Shown in pieces: positions 1 through 13,320 of a stretch of DNA of 64,000 bases. The stretch spans positions 95,016,470 through 95,080,469 of the forward strand of contig NC_080171.1 of assembly GCF_950295315.1 (NCBI RefSeq), given 5' to 3'. Every line of letters begins with the position of its first letter. Position 1 is the first letter of the stretch. Made by a program: the position numbers and the translations under genes. The notes beneath the pieces are model-generated. The model had not been told where the DNA came from and did not search any database. It saw nothing but the letters and a program-made list of their open reading frames with translations. This stretch comes from Erinaceus europaeus (Eukaryota > Chordata > Mammalia > Eulipotyphla > Erinaceidae).

Positions 1-3000
1 ACTAATTGAGGCATTAGGCACAGGAATGAGGAAAAAGACTGAAAGAAAAGTCATCAGAAATAGGGAAACAGCAAATGAGATTCTGAAAACAAAACAAACA
101 AACAAAAAAAACACTACCTACCTCCAGATAATTAGAGAGAGCTGAAAGTTGAAATAGCTAAGAGCACAACTAGCTGAACAAGCTAATACAGTATCAGAAG
201 AAGGTAACAAAATAGCTGAGCTACAGAAAATAACAGAAGGGGGGAGGGGCAGAAAACAGAATTAGCAAGACTGAGGACAAATTAGAGAAAACTAAGAAAG
301 AAATCTCAAAAAGAGATTAGAGATACTGAAAACAACAGCAGACATGTGGGATGACTTCAAAAGAAATAATATACACATTATAGGCCTACCAGAGGAAGAA
401 AGAGAGGAAGGGGAAGAAAGCATTCTACAGGACATGATAGAACTTCCCTAGACTAGACAACATAAAAGACATAAAGGTTCAAGAAACCCAGAGGGTCCCA
501 AACAAATAACCCAGATGTAAAGACATCAAGACATGTCATACTTAGAATGAAAAGGAATAAAGATAAAGGATTCTGAAGGCAAAAACAAAGAGTCACCTAC
601 AGAGGAAAACCCTTAAGGTTTGTAGCAGATTTCTGTCAAGGCTTTCAATCAGGACTACTGTAGCCTGCTAGACCATCATCCAAATTAGATGGAGCCATAA
701 AAACCTTCTCAGACAAGCAACAGTTGGAGGAATCAACCATCACCAAGCCTACCCTGAAAGAAGTTCTGAAAGGTCTCCTATAAACAGTCAGACCACCATA
801 AATATGCCATATATCAGAACACTCTAAAAATCTACAAGAATAGTGTTCAAATATCTTAAGTCCTTGATATCAATAAATGTCAATGGCCTGAATTCATCTA
901 TTAAAAGGCACAGAGTAGGAAGATGGATCAGAAAACACAACCAAACAATATGCTATCTACAGGAAACCCACCTAACTCAACAAGACAAACTCAGACTCAA
1001 AGTGAAAGGATGGAAAACTATCATACAAGCCAATGGCCCATAAAAAAGGGCAGGAACAGCTAATATCGTATCTGAATAGCTATTCTCGTATCTGACACGC
1101 TAGACCTTAAAATAAGTAAAATTTTAAAAGATAGGGATAGACATTACTTAATGCTTAGAGGATTAGTCAATCAAGAGGACTAAAAGATTATTAACATCTA
1201 TGCACCCAATGAGACCACATCTAAATACATCAAACGTCTACTGAAACAGCTACAGCAAAATATTAACAACACAGTAATAGTAGGGGTCTTCAACACCCAA
1301 CTGTCTTAACTTGACAGATCATCCTGGCAGAAAATATATTAAAAAATGAGGAAGCTAAATGAAGAAATAGATAAAGTAGAACTACTGGCCTATTCAAGTC
1401 CACATGGGTCATTCTCAAGGATAGACCATATGTTAGTCCACAAAGACAGCATCAGCAAATTCAAGAATACTGAAATCATCCCAAGCATCTTCTTAGATGA
1501 CAGTGGAATTAAATTAACACTTTTAACAATAAACAAAAAAATTGGTAAAAGTCCCAAAATATGAAAACTCAACAGTACACTACTTAACAACTGCTGGGCC
1601 AAAGAAGAAATTAAGGAAGAAATCAAAATGTTTGGAGAGTTCAGTGAAAATGAAGACACGAGCTACCAAAATATTTGGGACACAAGTAAGGCACTACTGA
1701 GAGGGAAATTCATAGCCATACAAGCACACATTTGGAAACAAAAAAAACTCAAATCAACAATCTGATTGCACACCTTAAAGACCTAGAAGAATAAGAACAA
1801 AGCAAGCAGAAGGACTGAGATAACTAAAGTTAGGGCAGAAGTAAATAACATTAAAAATAAGAAAACCATACAAAAGATCAACGAAGCTAAATGTTGGTTC
1901 TTCGAAAGAGCAAACAAAACTGATAAACCTTTAGCCAGACTCACACACAAAAAAAGGAGAAGAACCACATAAATCAGATTGTTAATAAAAGAGGAGCTAT
2001 CACAACAACAGACACCACAGAAACTCAATGTATCATGCGAGGTTTCTATGAACTACATGTCACCAAGCTAGAGAACCTGGAAGAAATGGACGAGTTCCTA
2101 GATATCTACAAACTTCCAAAATTAAATAAAGAGGAACTAGAAAATGTGAACAGGCCAATCACAGCCAACGAAATTAAAAGTTATCAAAGACCTTCCCTAA
2201 AATAAAAGTCCTAGACCAGATGGTTTTACAAATGAATTCTACAAAACCTTCAAGAAGAGTTAATACTTCTACTTTTAAAATATATTGAAGACACAGGAAT
2301 ACTCCCTTCCAGCTTCTGTGAAGCCAGTATCACTCTGATACCAAAAGCAAACAGGGACACAACCAAAAAAGAAAACTACAAACTGGTATCTCTGATGAAC
2401 ATAGATGCTAAAATACTGAACAAAATTCTAACCAACCGGATACAGCAGTATATTAAAAAAAACTGCTCATCATGACTAAGTGGGGTTTATTGCAGGGATG
2501 CAAGGCTGATTTAATATACGTAAATCAATCAACGTGATCCATCACATCAATAAAAGCAAGACCAAAAATCACATGGTCCTATCAATAGATACAAAGAAAG
2601 TCTTTGACAAAATCCAACAACTCTTTATGATCAAAACGCTACCAAAAATGATAATAGATGAAAAATTCCTCAAGAAAGTGGAGTCTATTTGTAACAAACC
2701 TAGAGCCAACATCATACTCAATGGTAAAAAACTGGAAGCATTTCTCCTTAGATGAGGTACTAGACAGGGCTGTCCACTGTCACCATTACTATTCAACAGT
2801 TCTTGCCATAGCATTCAGGCAGGAGCAAGGAATTAAAGGAATTGGAAGAGAAGAAGTCAAACTCTCCCTATTTGCAGATGACATGATAGTATACAAAGAA
2901 AAACCTAAGGAATGCAGCAAGAAGCTTTTGGAAATTATCAGTCAATATATATAATAACGTGTCAGACTATAAAATGAACATTGCAAAGTCAGTGGCATTC

Positions 3001-4149
3001 CTCTATACAAACACTTCTTCTTCTTCTAGCGTTTGCCTATACAAACAATAAGTTGGAAGAAGAAATCCAGAAATCAATTCCTTTTACTATAGCAACAAAA
3101 ACAATAAAATATCTAGGAATAAACCTAACCAAAGAAGTGAAGGACTTGTATACTGAAAATTATGAGTCACTACTCAAGGAAATTGAAAAAGACACAAAGA
3201 AGTGGAAAGATATTCCATGCTCATAGGTTGGAAGAATTAACATCATTAAAATGAATATACTACTCAGAGCCAAATACAAATTTAATGCAATCCCCAACAA
3301 GATCCCAACCACATTTTTCAGGAGAATAGAACAAATGCTACAAATGTTTATCTGGAACCAGAAAAGACCTAGAATTGCCAAAAAATTAGAAGAAAAAACA
3401 GAACTGGAAGCATCACACTCCCGGATCTCAAATTGTATTGTAGGGCCATTGTAACAGAAACTGCTTGGTACTGAACATGAATAGACACACTGACCAGTGG
3501 AACAGAATTGAGCACCCAGAAGTAAGCCCCCACACATATGGGCATCTAATCTTTGACAAAGGTGCTCAGACTATTAAATGGGGAAAGGGAAGTCTCTTCA
3601 ACAAATGGTGTTGAAAAAAATGGATTGAAACATGCAGAAGAATGAAACTGAACTACTATTATTTCACCAAACACAAAAGTAAATTCCAAGTGGATTAAGG
3701 ACTTGGATGTTAGACCAGAAACCATCAGATACTTAGAGAAAAATATTGGCAGAACTTTTTTCTGTATAAATTTTAAAGGTATCTTCAATGAAATGAATCA
3801 AATTACAAAGAAGACTAAGGCAAGTATAAACCTATGAGATGACATCAAATGAAAAACTTTCTGCACAGCAAAAGAAACCACTACCCAAACAGCATTATAT
3901 ACATGCAGCTCTAACACAAATAAGTGATAGCAAGTTGATATTATAGATGGGGCAGAAAGTCATGAGGAAAAGCAATAGAATATCTCATTACAAATGAGTT
4001 GGATGAACAATTATATTCCCATAATGGCAGAGTAGGATCTAGCGGGAGTTGTATTGTTATGTGGAAAACTGGGAAATGTTATACATGTACAAACTATTGT
4101 ATTTACTGTGGACTATAACCATTAATCTACTAAAGAAATTAAAAAAAAA
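1..4149 (+). mobile_element. L1 (LINE-1), nearly full 3' part, decayed, cut by window edge
   Basis: The first 800 bases match the ORF1 region of the second L1 at 54084 onwards. ORF2 begins near 843 with the endonuclease start ISINVNGLN-x-x-IKRHRV and QETHLT at about 960-985. Reverse transcriptase follows, with a [14 protein letters not shown] block near 2580 and FADDMIVY at about 2870-2900. The 3'UTR ends in a poly(A) at 4140-4149. Many stops and frameshifts make it inactive. It is antisense to STRBP, in the intron after exon 4234-4345. Confidence 0.93.
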
Positions 4150-4233
4150 TAATTATGTTCCCTCCACTCTAGTATCCATGACCATCTCTCCCACTACTCA
4201 TATCTAAGCCCAGTAAAGAACTTTTAAACTCAC

Positions 4234-4345
4234 CTTCTTTATCAGTAACTGACCAGGAATATTTCTGAAAAGGCTTACTAGATGGAAGGGGATCCATCTC
4301 CAGTACTTTATAAATCTGGCCAAAGGCTGACAGTCTCAGTGCATG
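4234..4345 (-). CDS. STRBP: STRBP exon 9 of the coding set (residues 311-348), last in window
   Basis: 112 nt: 37 codons [20 protein letters not shown] then [17 protein letters not shown], plus one base. The acceptor is tttttag and the donor gtgagt. [21 protein letters not shown] closes the DZF domain; the [14 protein letters not shown] tail is specific to STRBP. The next exon, expected to carry the nuclear localisation signal, and the dsRNA-binding domains are left of base 1. The intron between them holds the L1 at 1-4149. Confidence 0.97.
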
Positions 4346-4524
4346 CTAAAAAAAAAATAAAATAAAAAAATTGCATTTGTTTAAACTTCAATGACCATTT
4401 CTAAAGTCCTCAAAACATCTAGTTAAAGGACATTTATTAAATGTCAATATTATGATGACAAAAGTCCTGACAACAGGTAAAGTAAGTGTTTAAATAACAA
4501 CAGACATATAAATAATTTATGGTT

Positions 4525-4995
4525 TAGTAATACCATTCCAAGGCACATATCAAAAAGACATTAAACAATAACTCAAAAGGACATATATGTGTTAACAGTT
4601 GCACTATTCACAAAAGTCAAACAGTGGAAGCAGCCTAAATGCTCATTGACATAAGACTGGATAAAGAAGTTATGGGATACATATTCAATGAAATACTGCT
4701 CTGTAATTTAAAAAGATGATACTGTGTCCTTTGGTAAAATATGTATGGAACTGGAAGTGATCACACTTAGTGAATTAAGGTGGTGAAAGACAACTACCAG
4801 ATGATTTTGCTCATATGTGGAGTATAGAGAACTAAAAAAGAGAAACATGCAAAAAGAGAAAAAGAAGTAGCCAAACTGTAAACTGTCTCTAAGATTCTGA
4901 GAAGTATAGTGAACTTTGGTGGCACATGCAGTGTAAAACTATACCCCTATAATCTTATAATCTTGAAGTCTATTATTAAATAACTGATATTTTTT
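4525..4995 (+). mobile_element. Older L1 3'-end fragment
   Basis: The phrases ggataaagaagttatggga, gaaatactgctctgtaat and tcatatgtggagtatagag are the usual L1 ORF2-end/3'UTR text in diverged form. It lies in the 4346-5058 STRBP intron. Confidence 0.7.
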
Positions 4996-5037
4996 TTAAA
5001 TTAGTGTTTAGATAGAATAACTCCAAAGATCAAGTTA

Positions 5038-5732
<695 letters not shown>

Positions 5733-5844
5733 CAGGAAGTAGTATTCCAGATGCCAAACACTCCATTACTCGTCTCAAGGCCTCCCCAGCGCCCAAAGGT
5801 CTATTACAAGTACCTATAGACTTTTCACATATAAGCTCTAGTGG
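5733..5844 (-). CDS. STRBP: STRBP exon 7 of the coding set (residues 241-278)
   Basis: 112 nt: 37 codons [20 protein letters not shown] through [17 protein letters not shown], plus one base. The acceptor is atcttctag and the donor gtaagg. [20 protein letters not shown] is the nucleotide-binding-like motif region of the DZF domain; STRBP has GTCNRPLG where ILF3 has GTANRPMG in my memory. The sequence is open and shows no damage. Confidence 0.97.
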
Positions 5845-6862
5845 CTAGAAGATATTAAATTACAAATTAGTTACATGCACCAAGTGTTAAAAGGATTCCA
5901 GTTAAAAAGTGAGCTCACATGTATATCTACAATAGAGATGCCTAAGGTGAAAGTCAACATAACCCTAGGGGGCCAATTAAGTTTTCCCCCCTCAATTATC
6001 AACTATCACCTCAACCAGAATTTTAAAAGCAACTGTTTTTAGATAATATATTAAGAAGATATTTTTGTTACAAAAATTATTTTCTAACAATCTGAAAGGA
6101 TCTCTTAATAAACTAACTGGTCATCAAACTGATATGACAAGTTTTCATATAAATTTATAATAACTACTTCCAACCCCTCTCATACTTAACAGCCTAATCT
6201 AAGTACTTCACTTAGAATAAACAAAGAACCAAACTAAGAATTCATACTATCCAAAGTAATAATTGCTAGATTTATTTAAAGTGAGTTCTTATAGTTTTAG
6301 TTGTTTTACAGTATTATTGTGATCTAAAATAGATCATGTATAACAATTTCTAAATTTCGCAAGTTTGGTGACTGCATGGCGATCTATGTCTACAATCAAG
6401 TTAGATGTACTACTTGTCTAATTCTAACTAGTAAGATAGACTTATTTTTAAGTGTATATATTCAAAGAGAAAGGACCAATGCATATGGGAGTCTTACATG
6501 AATATATAAATCATTTTTTTTAAATGGAAGATGTACTAAAAAAGAAATGTGTCAGTAAGGAGGTTTTGTAGGTAGCACATGAATAGGACATCATGGATCT
6601 GTGTAAAGTGCAGGAAGACATTCACTTTTACCAAGTATAGAACCTTTTTGTCAGAAAAAAAATACATATACATATATTTTAGACTCTGAGTATGATGAAA
6701 TAGAAGAGAAAGACTATGTACACAGAAACATTCATAAAAATATCTATTTTTTCCAGGAAAAAATTAGATCATGCACACAATGTCCAGCTCAGAACATGGA
6801 CATTTCATAGTAATATGTAGTTTCTACAAATTTTCTAACTATAGCTTCAGAATTTTCTTTTA
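5845..6862 (-). other. STRBP intron, unassigned AT-rich part
   Basis: AT-rich sequence upstream of the SINE at 6879. I see no ORF of note, no repeat family and no structure. Confidence 0.75.
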
Positions 6863-6878
6863 AACACAGTTAAGTAAA

Positions 6879-7025
6879 GGGGCCAGACAGTGACGTATCT
6901 GAGTGCACACGTTAGCATGCACAAGGACCTAGATTCAAGCTTCACAAAAGTGAGGCAGTGCAGGTGTCTTTCTTTTTCTCTGTCTCCCTTTCACTCTCAA
7001 ATTATCTGTCTCTATCCAATGAAAT
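6879..7025 (+). mobile_element. SINE B next to a STRBP splice donor
   Basis: Head ggggccagacagtgacg and tail ctgtctctatccaatgaaat. Flanked by direct repeats aaacacagttaagta at 6863-6877 and 7026-7040. The right repeat starts six bases into the intron after exon 7046-7141. Confidence 0.85.
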
Positions 7026-7036
7026 AAACACAGTTA

Positions 7037-7141
<105 letters not shown>

Positions 7142-7206
7142 CTAAAACAAACAAAATGATTCCAATATCCCTGCTGAAATCCAGCCTTCATTTAAAATAT
7201 ACTGAT

Positions 7207-7336
7207 CTGTTGCACAAATCATGCAGAAAGTGGAGGATAATTACACATGATTTTAATCCATTTGCCCTTGCCTAAAACAAATAAAATGATTCCAATATCC
7301 CTGTTGAAATCCAGCCTTCATTTAAAATATGCTGAT
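7207..7336 (-). repeat. 130-bp tandem duplicate of STRBP exon 6 start and flanking intron
   Basis: 7077-7206 and 7207-7336 are adjacent 130-bp copies with 8 differences (about 94% identical). The upstream copy repeats the exon acceptor (AG at 7273-7272) and the first 65 coding nt (7271-7207) but not the donor. The copied coding part is open with changes such as R to H. If its acceptor were used together with the normal donor, the 226-nt exon would meet an in-frame TGA at 7190-7188 and shift frame. Confidence 0.93.
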
Positions 7337-7782
7337 CATGGACAGGTTCTTTAAAGTGAATACAATTTTGCCAGTAACTCATAACTTTTCAACTAAACCC
7401 CAAAGTCAAGTTTCTAAAAGTAGTAAAACTGGTTTAGAAGGCAGATTTTTATAGTAAAGACAGTATATATTATTTAATTCGCTTTCACAGTTTCATGACA
7501 CATCAGTTCAGACAACTATCCTATAGCCTGTCTCATTCATGGTTGTATTTTTATAACTATCATGTTAAATCTAGAGTACTAGACCAAAAACATAACATGC
7601 TAATTAAATATCATTAGCTACAATGGAGGCTATACTAGGCTTTTTCCCTGAATTAACACATTTGCTGCTATAATACTATTATGTATATTTTATACATAAT
7701 ACAGAAACTATTAAATGCCAGGTGCTCCAAGCCAAACTTGCACAAGGTTACAGTAACAGAAAGATAATAACAAAAAGCCAAC
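7337..7782 (-). other. STRBP intron, unassigned
   Basis: AT-rich sequence between the 130-bp duplication and exon 7783-7874; I see nothing recognisable. Confidence 0.75.
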
Positions 7783-7874
7783 CTGAAACCACTTGGCATG
7801 CCGGAGAGACGCCAAGGCATTCAGGCATTTCTGCCTGTCCAGTAAGTCCGGAGGATCTTTTACAGTGACCTTTT
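7783..7874 (-). CDS. STRBP: STRBP exon 5 of the coding set (residues 178-208)
   Basis: 92 nt: two bases completing a GAA codon, then 30 codons [30 protein letters not shown]. The acceptor is ttccattag and the donor gttggc, which departs from the consensus at +3 to +5. [20 protein letters not shown] is a hallmark of the DZF domains of STRBP and ILF3. The first residues ([12 protein letters not shown]) differ from the human ENVSMKDPPDVL as I recall it. The frame joins without a gap to the next exon at ARANGLK. Confidence 0.96.
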
Positions 7875-7989
7875 CTAATGGAAAAATGGAATAAAGAGAG
7901 ATAGATATAATTTGACCAAGGGGTTCCTGTCAACCAACCAACCAATCCAATCCAAAAGTGAATGAATAAACAAACAAACAAACAAACAA

Positions 7990-9420
7990 GTAAACAGAAT
8001 CAGCTGACTGAACCGATAAGGCTCCTAGGAAATTTCATGATCTGGCTTTGTTGCTGGCTTTTTTTGGTCTGTTTTTTACTACTTGCACTATGATTATTCA
8101 TATAAGTACATTCATCATATCCACTGTGCCTATGTACAACAGGAGCAAAAAAGGGATACATGCAGTAAACAAATCAACGACTACTGTTACAAATATAGGA
8201 CCACACAAAACAAAATAGGTATGTAGCATTTACTTTCCTCTATATAATGGATTTTAACTGCTAACCAGTTCTTAAGAAAAACAGACTCTCCTCATATATT
8301 CAATTTTAGATAGACTAAAAAACACACTGAGCATGGCTTTTTTTTTTTTTTTTAACAACTAAAGATACTTATCCAACAAGGCACAAGGTAAGAATTTTTC
8401 CAGTGTCACCTTTAACTTCTCCCATTCTTTTTTAAACCAAAATAATTCAATGAAATACATTTCAAATTCTTGATATCTTTTAAAAAAGGCAGTAAAGAAT
8501 ATTACCCAATTATAGCTAATTCACTTCCCTTAACCTTTCAAAACTGGATTAGATAGTTCAAAGCAACAAAATTAAAAATTCAAATGTGTGGTTAATGGCA
8601 AATATTATTTGAAAAGAAGTCACAGGATACTAAATCCAAGTATAGGAAAGCAATATTACTTCCACTAGGCTACCAGAAAATAGATTTTAAGCTTTCTGAA
8701 GAACTGGCACATTGTTCAAATGGATCTAACATGCAAATATTTGGGGGAATAATTCTTTCTCTAATTCTATTAAGTCACATTTTCCACTTTTTCAAGAATT
8801 CTCTTAAATATAGAAGAGTCAACCAATAAGTCTTCCAAACATAATCACGCCTTCATAGCATAACTGTGGAAGTCACAGACTTGACAAAATCTATATGTGG
8901 GTCAACTGGTACAATGTACACTTTTTTGATGAGAGTTCCACTCTGCTTTTAGCCACTGGTAGTGACAGATCAAATGTGAGAGCTCAAGCATGCTGCCATT
9001 TTCAACAGCCCAATGTAAACATCTTTAGATGGGGGACAAAAACTACTGATATTTTCTATTTTTCTGTTATTAAAAGATTGTATCATGGAGAATTACTATA
9101 TATTGTAACTGACAGATTACCATGAATTAAAACTAAAGGCATAATTCACAACAGAAAACAATTCAACAGAGGAAAAATTATGAATTTCTTCATTGATGAT
9201 AACATTCTAAAGGTGAAGTTCTAATAGTTTCACATTAATCTATGCCAACAAATTCACGCCACAAAGTCTCATTTCACTCACGAAATGAGGAGTCTCAAAA
9301 ATGAATTACAGGTGTAGATTTATTTACAAATAGAAACATATACACTATTCACATTATCAGTGATCTTAATTCTTGGACTTACTCAGTTCTGTTTTTCTAG
9401 TGACACAAAGACTATAAACT
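7990..9420 (-). other. STRBP intron, unassigned
   Basis: AT-rich unique-looking intron with a poly(T) run near 8337-8354. I see no exon-like block with splice sites and no repeat I can name. Confidence 0.65.
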
Positions 9421-9422
9421 AG

Positions 9423-9805
9423 GGCTGGGGAGATAGCATAATGGTTATAGAAGACATTCAGGGGTCAGGCAGTGGCACACCCAGCTAAGCGCACATATCA
9501 CCATGTGCAAGGACCTGGGGTTCAAGCCCACCTGCAGGGAGAATGCTTCATGAGTGGTGAAGCTGGACTGCAGGTGTCTTTTTCTCCTCCCCTCTCAATT
9601 TCTTTCTTTCCTATCAAACAGAAAGTAAAAGAGGAAGGAGAGAGGGAGAGAAGGAGAGAGGGAGGGAGGGAGAAAGAGAGAGAGAGAGAGAAAGGCTTTC
9701 ATAGCTAAGGCTCTGAATTCCCAGCACCATCATAAGCCAGAACTGAGCAGTGCTCTAGTCTTTCTCTCTGTATCTCTCATTAAATAAGTAATATATATAT
9801 ATATT
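9423..9805 (+). mobile_element. SINE D split by a SINE B insertion
   Basis: The head gggagatagcataatggtta is at 9427-9446 and the body ctgaattcccagcaccatcataagccag resumes near 9711, around the B element at 9461-9690. The tail is a TA microsatellite (9788-9803). Confidence 0.8.
9461..9690 (+). mobile_element. SINE B inside SINE D, purine-rich tail
   Basis: Head gtcaggcagtggcacaccc, then caaggacctggggttcaagcc. The A-rich tail has decayed into a GA-rich simple repeat (about 9625-9690). Confidence 0.8.
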
Positions 9806-9818
9806 TTTAAAAATAGAA

Positions 9819-9940
9819 CTAGGGAGGGGGAGATAGCATAGTGGTTATGCAAAAACTCTGATGCCTAAAGGTCCAAGGTCCCAGGTTAATTTCCCACCCC
9901 CACCCCCTACCATAAGCCAGGGCCTAGCAATCTCTGGGAA
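9819..9940 (+). mobile_element. SINE D
   Basis: The head gggagatagcatagtggtta at about 9828, then caaggtcccaggttaatttc and ccataagccagggcc mark this copy. Confidence 0.75.
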
Positions 9941-10089
9941 ACACAATCACAGAGACACATACCCTAAAACCAACTCATTTCAAAGTTTTTATGTCAACAT
10001 GTTTGTGATCTATACAAGTATCTGTGTTAAGTTCATACACCAGAGAAAGCAAATCTGTAAATTATTAGCATATCTTCAAAGCTAGACAT

Positions 10090-10900
10090 ATCAAAGGTTG
10101 ATTGACTGCCAGGTAACATAATCCCCCCTCAGAAAGAAAACAAAAAAACAAACAAAACTGGCCCATATATCTTTTAAGATCTTAGAATTTAAGTTAAAGA
10201 CAAAGCAAGCTAAGTTTTATCCTAACATCCTACCATATAAGACTGTCATAAGAGAGGGTCAATGAAAGAGATGAATAGAGAAATCACAGGGAGGAAACCA
10301 ACTCTTTGAACATTCTTCCAAGGGTCAAAAACTGCATCTCCCCCCCCTACACACACACGATTAAAGGTGGACAATGGCAAAATTAGATAAATTCTTTCAT
10401 ACCCAAAAGAAATATAACTACAAATTCTTATTAAAATAAAAGACATCAACATTAGCAGGCAAAAGATTTTACTAAAAAAAAAAAAAGGATAATAATAAAA
10501 GGTACACAGGTGTGTGTGTGTGTGTGCGTGTGTGTGTGGCAGTGCGCCAGACTTCCTTTCACATCACTATCAGAATGGTCCTGGTAGACAAAAAAGTCAA
10601 AGAACAAAAATATTTCTATACTCAAGAGATGAGAAACAGCAGAAGAATTGCAAAAGTTCATCTTGTTTTATCCTTTTCAAAAGTATTGATTTTAAAACAG
10701 TATAAATTCTTATGTAACCACAGTTCTACTTATAAGTCTGCCTGCCTGTTTCCTTTATAATTTATGAATTTACATGTTTTATTTAAGAATTACTTAATAT
10801 ATTAGTCAGAATTGTTATTGGAAAAATACCACTACTTCTAGTAACTCTCAAATTTGACCACTTCTTCCCCCTCCCTACCCCCCCCCCCCTTAACTCACTC
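10090..10900 (-). other. STRBP intron, unassigned, with a (TG)n tract
   Basis: AT-rich sequence with a TG microsatellite at about 10509-10538 (one TGCG interruption) and a C run at 10876-10888. I see nothing else. Confidence 0.65.
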
Positions 10901-10904
10901 ACTC

Positions 10905-11033
10905 ACTCACCAGAGCACTGTTCAGCTCTGGCTTATGGTGGTATGGGGTATTAAACCTGTGACTTTGGAGCCTCAGGTGTGAAAGTCTGTTTGCATAACC
11001 ATTATGCTATATATGCTGTCTATCCCTTCCCAA
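10905..11033 (-). mobile_element. SINE D (antisense)
   Basis: Reverse-orientation body ctctggcttatggtggta, then tgactttggagcctcagg and cataaccattatgct. Confidence 0.8.
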
Positions 11034-11204
11034 AACTGACATTTTTGTATGAACGTTAATGGTAGTCATTTCAATTCTGTAGGGAAACAAAACTTTTCTA
11101 CAAAAAAGTATCTTGGGTTGGTGTACTGTATGTACCAAAGTAAAAGACTCTGGGGGCGGGGGGGGCAACAAAAATGCCAAAACCAAAGAACAGCTTTTTA
11201 AAAT

Positions 11205-11335
11205 TTGTATTCGCCTGGTAGAGCACACACATTATAATGTGCGTGAACCTTGATTCAAGCTCCTGATCTCTACCTGAGGGGGAAGCCTTTTTCTCTCCCT
11301 TCTTCCCCCCTCCTTCCCTAATGCAAGAGACAAAA
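11205..11335 (+). mobile_element. Diverged SINE B-like fragment
   Basis: cgcctggtagagcacacaca-ttataatgtgcg, then ttgattcaagctcctg, resembles the B head and B box but is eroded; the tail is C/T-rich. Confidence 0.5.
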
Positions 11336-11519
11336 TGTCACCATTCAGGTAGGAAGCACAAAAAGTGTCTCACCCAAGAAAAAAGTCCCTCAGCATGAGA
11401 AGTCACAATTAGGAAGTGAGGAGTGGACAGGCTGTATTCAATTCCCAGAACACCTATTCTACTATAGTTTTGTGCCTACAACTTTACAACAGAAAAAATG
11501 GGAAATTTAAAAGCTATAA

Positions 11520-12298
11520 AACCAGGTAGGACACACTTCTTGAGAATTGTGGCAGCTCACTGAGAGCAGATCCAGTAGACACCATATCCCAATTCAAATC
11601 TACAGAATAGCAGACCCTGAGGGGAGTTTTTAGAAGGAACACTCCCTAGCTAGGCAGTCTACAGTCTGCCAGATTTGTTCCTTGCCAAATGACTCAACAT
11701 TTGCAACCTCATCTTCTGGTTGTTATTCAGGTTGGCTTGACTTTGGTGCTATAGTTTTTGCCTAGCACTTGTGATCATGAACCACTGGGTCACTGCCCAG
11801 GCTTGTTCAAATACAGATCCTTGGCCCAGGTTCTCACAAAGTATAAATCATAGTGAGAAGACACAGGAACTTACCTGAACTACTGCATCAAGAAATCAAT
11901 GTGAAGAAAACCCTAAATCCAACAGAGCAAAGTAAACTCACTCAGGTTTGAAAAAGTGATGAAGAGCTTTCCAGACAAACAACAGTTAAAGGAATTCATT
12001 ACCACTAAACCTCCCCTTTAAGAAGTACTAATTGGACAAACATAAAAGGAAAATACTACATGATCTCTTATCTATGATATATAAAGAAACAAGCAAGGGA
12101 AGAAGTGAAGTCAAATGAAGACAAAGAGTTGAATTTAGACTGCAGAACTGAAGTTAAGGAGAGTGGGATGCAAGGATGAAGAGAGTGCAATGCATCTTGA
12201 AATTCTGGTGGTGAGTAACATACTTGGAAGAGATAGGAAATTATACTCCTAGGAATTTATAATCTTGTAAAGCAAGGTCACCTCAAAAACAAGTCAAC
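11520..12298 (+). mobile_element. L1 fragment, ORF1-like part joined to 3'UTR
   Basis: ccagacaaacaacagttaaa-ggaattcattaccactaaac (11970-12010) is the conserved ORF1 C-terminal coding text of L1. It is followed by a 3'UTR-like stretch ending in ataatcttgtaaag and a T/A tail at about 12300. The middle of the element is missing. Confidence 0.55.
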
Positions 12299-12493
12299 TT
12301 TTTTTTTTTAAATCACAAGCACCAAAAAAGTTGAGATTGTGAGATGTTTAGAATAACTAAATCAGCTAAGATGCTCCTATACTCATTGAGACACTAATGA
12401 GAGTGGGCTGCACAAAGAGCTTAGGAAGAATCAAGAGTAGCTGGGTTAAAATGTGACATTAATTATTTATAAAAGAAGGCAATTATTTGGGTG

Positions 12494-12688
12494 GGTGGTG
12501 GCACACCTGGTTGAGTGCACATCTTATAATGCATAAGGACATGGGTTCAAGCCCTGGTCCCCACCTGCAGGGGGAAAGCTTTGTAGGTGGTGAAGTAGTG
12601 CTGCAGGTGTCTCTCTCTATATACATCACTCCCTTCCCTCTTGATTTCTAGCTGTCTCTATCCAATAAATAAAGATAATTAAAAAAAA
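12494..12688 (+). mobile_element. SINE B
   Basis: Head gtgggtggtggcacacctgg and tail tatccaataaataaagat, with imperfect direct repeats aaggcaatta/aaggcaacta. Confidence 0.9.
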
Positions 12689-12881
12689 TTAAAGGCAACT
12701 ATCAACTTCATAGTGCTGTTCTGAGGGTTAAATTAAATCATATATGAGAAAAAGTGTATAACACTAATTTATAAAATACCTTAAGAGTTAATTCTTCAGT
12801 ATGTTACTTGAGTCTGAGATGCCTTTCACACCATAGTACTATTTAGCTAGGAAATTTCTTGGTTATAAAAATTCATTAAAG

Positions 12882-13067
12882 GAGCCAGGTGGTGGCACAC
12901 CTGGCTGAGTGCACATTAAGTTACAATGTGCAAGAACCAGGGTTCTAGCCCCCAGTCCCCACCTGCAGGGGGAAAACTATGTGAGTGGTGAAGAAGTGCT
13001 ATAGGAGTCTCTCTTCCTCTCTCTCACTCCCTTCCCTCTGGCTGTCTCTATCCAATAACTAAAGATA
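12882..13067 (+). mobile_element. SINE B
   Basis: Head gccaggtggtggcacacctg and tail ccaataactaaagataaa, flanked by aaaattcatta-type repeats. It is in tandem with the copy 200 bp to the left. Confidence 0.9.
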
Positions 13068-13164
13068 AATTTAAAAATTCATTTAACAACAAAAATTTTT
13101 GTACGTGAAGCTGGGGCCTCACAAAATGCACAGATTCATGACTCTGGCTTTTTCTTTTCTTCAT

Positions 13165-13320
13165 TCAGATAAACAAAGAGACAGAAGAAGAGATACCATT
13201 GTACCAAAAATGTCCAGCTTGTGCCACAGCACCTCCTATGTAGTACCAAGGCTCAAATCTGGGTCACTTGGTCAGGAATGCACCTACCCAGTGAGTTGTC
13301 TTCCTGACCCCAACACCGTG
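13165..13320 (-). mobile_element. SINE E-like (antisense)
   Basis: accaaggctcaaatctgggt and cacccagtgagttgtcttcc-style text (13238-13305) is a tRNA-type head in reverse. It is diverged. Confidence 0.5.

Noticed and set aside
10509..10538. Z-DNA or regulatory role for the TG tract
   Set aside because: A short microsatellite in an intron; nothing in the sequence supports a function.
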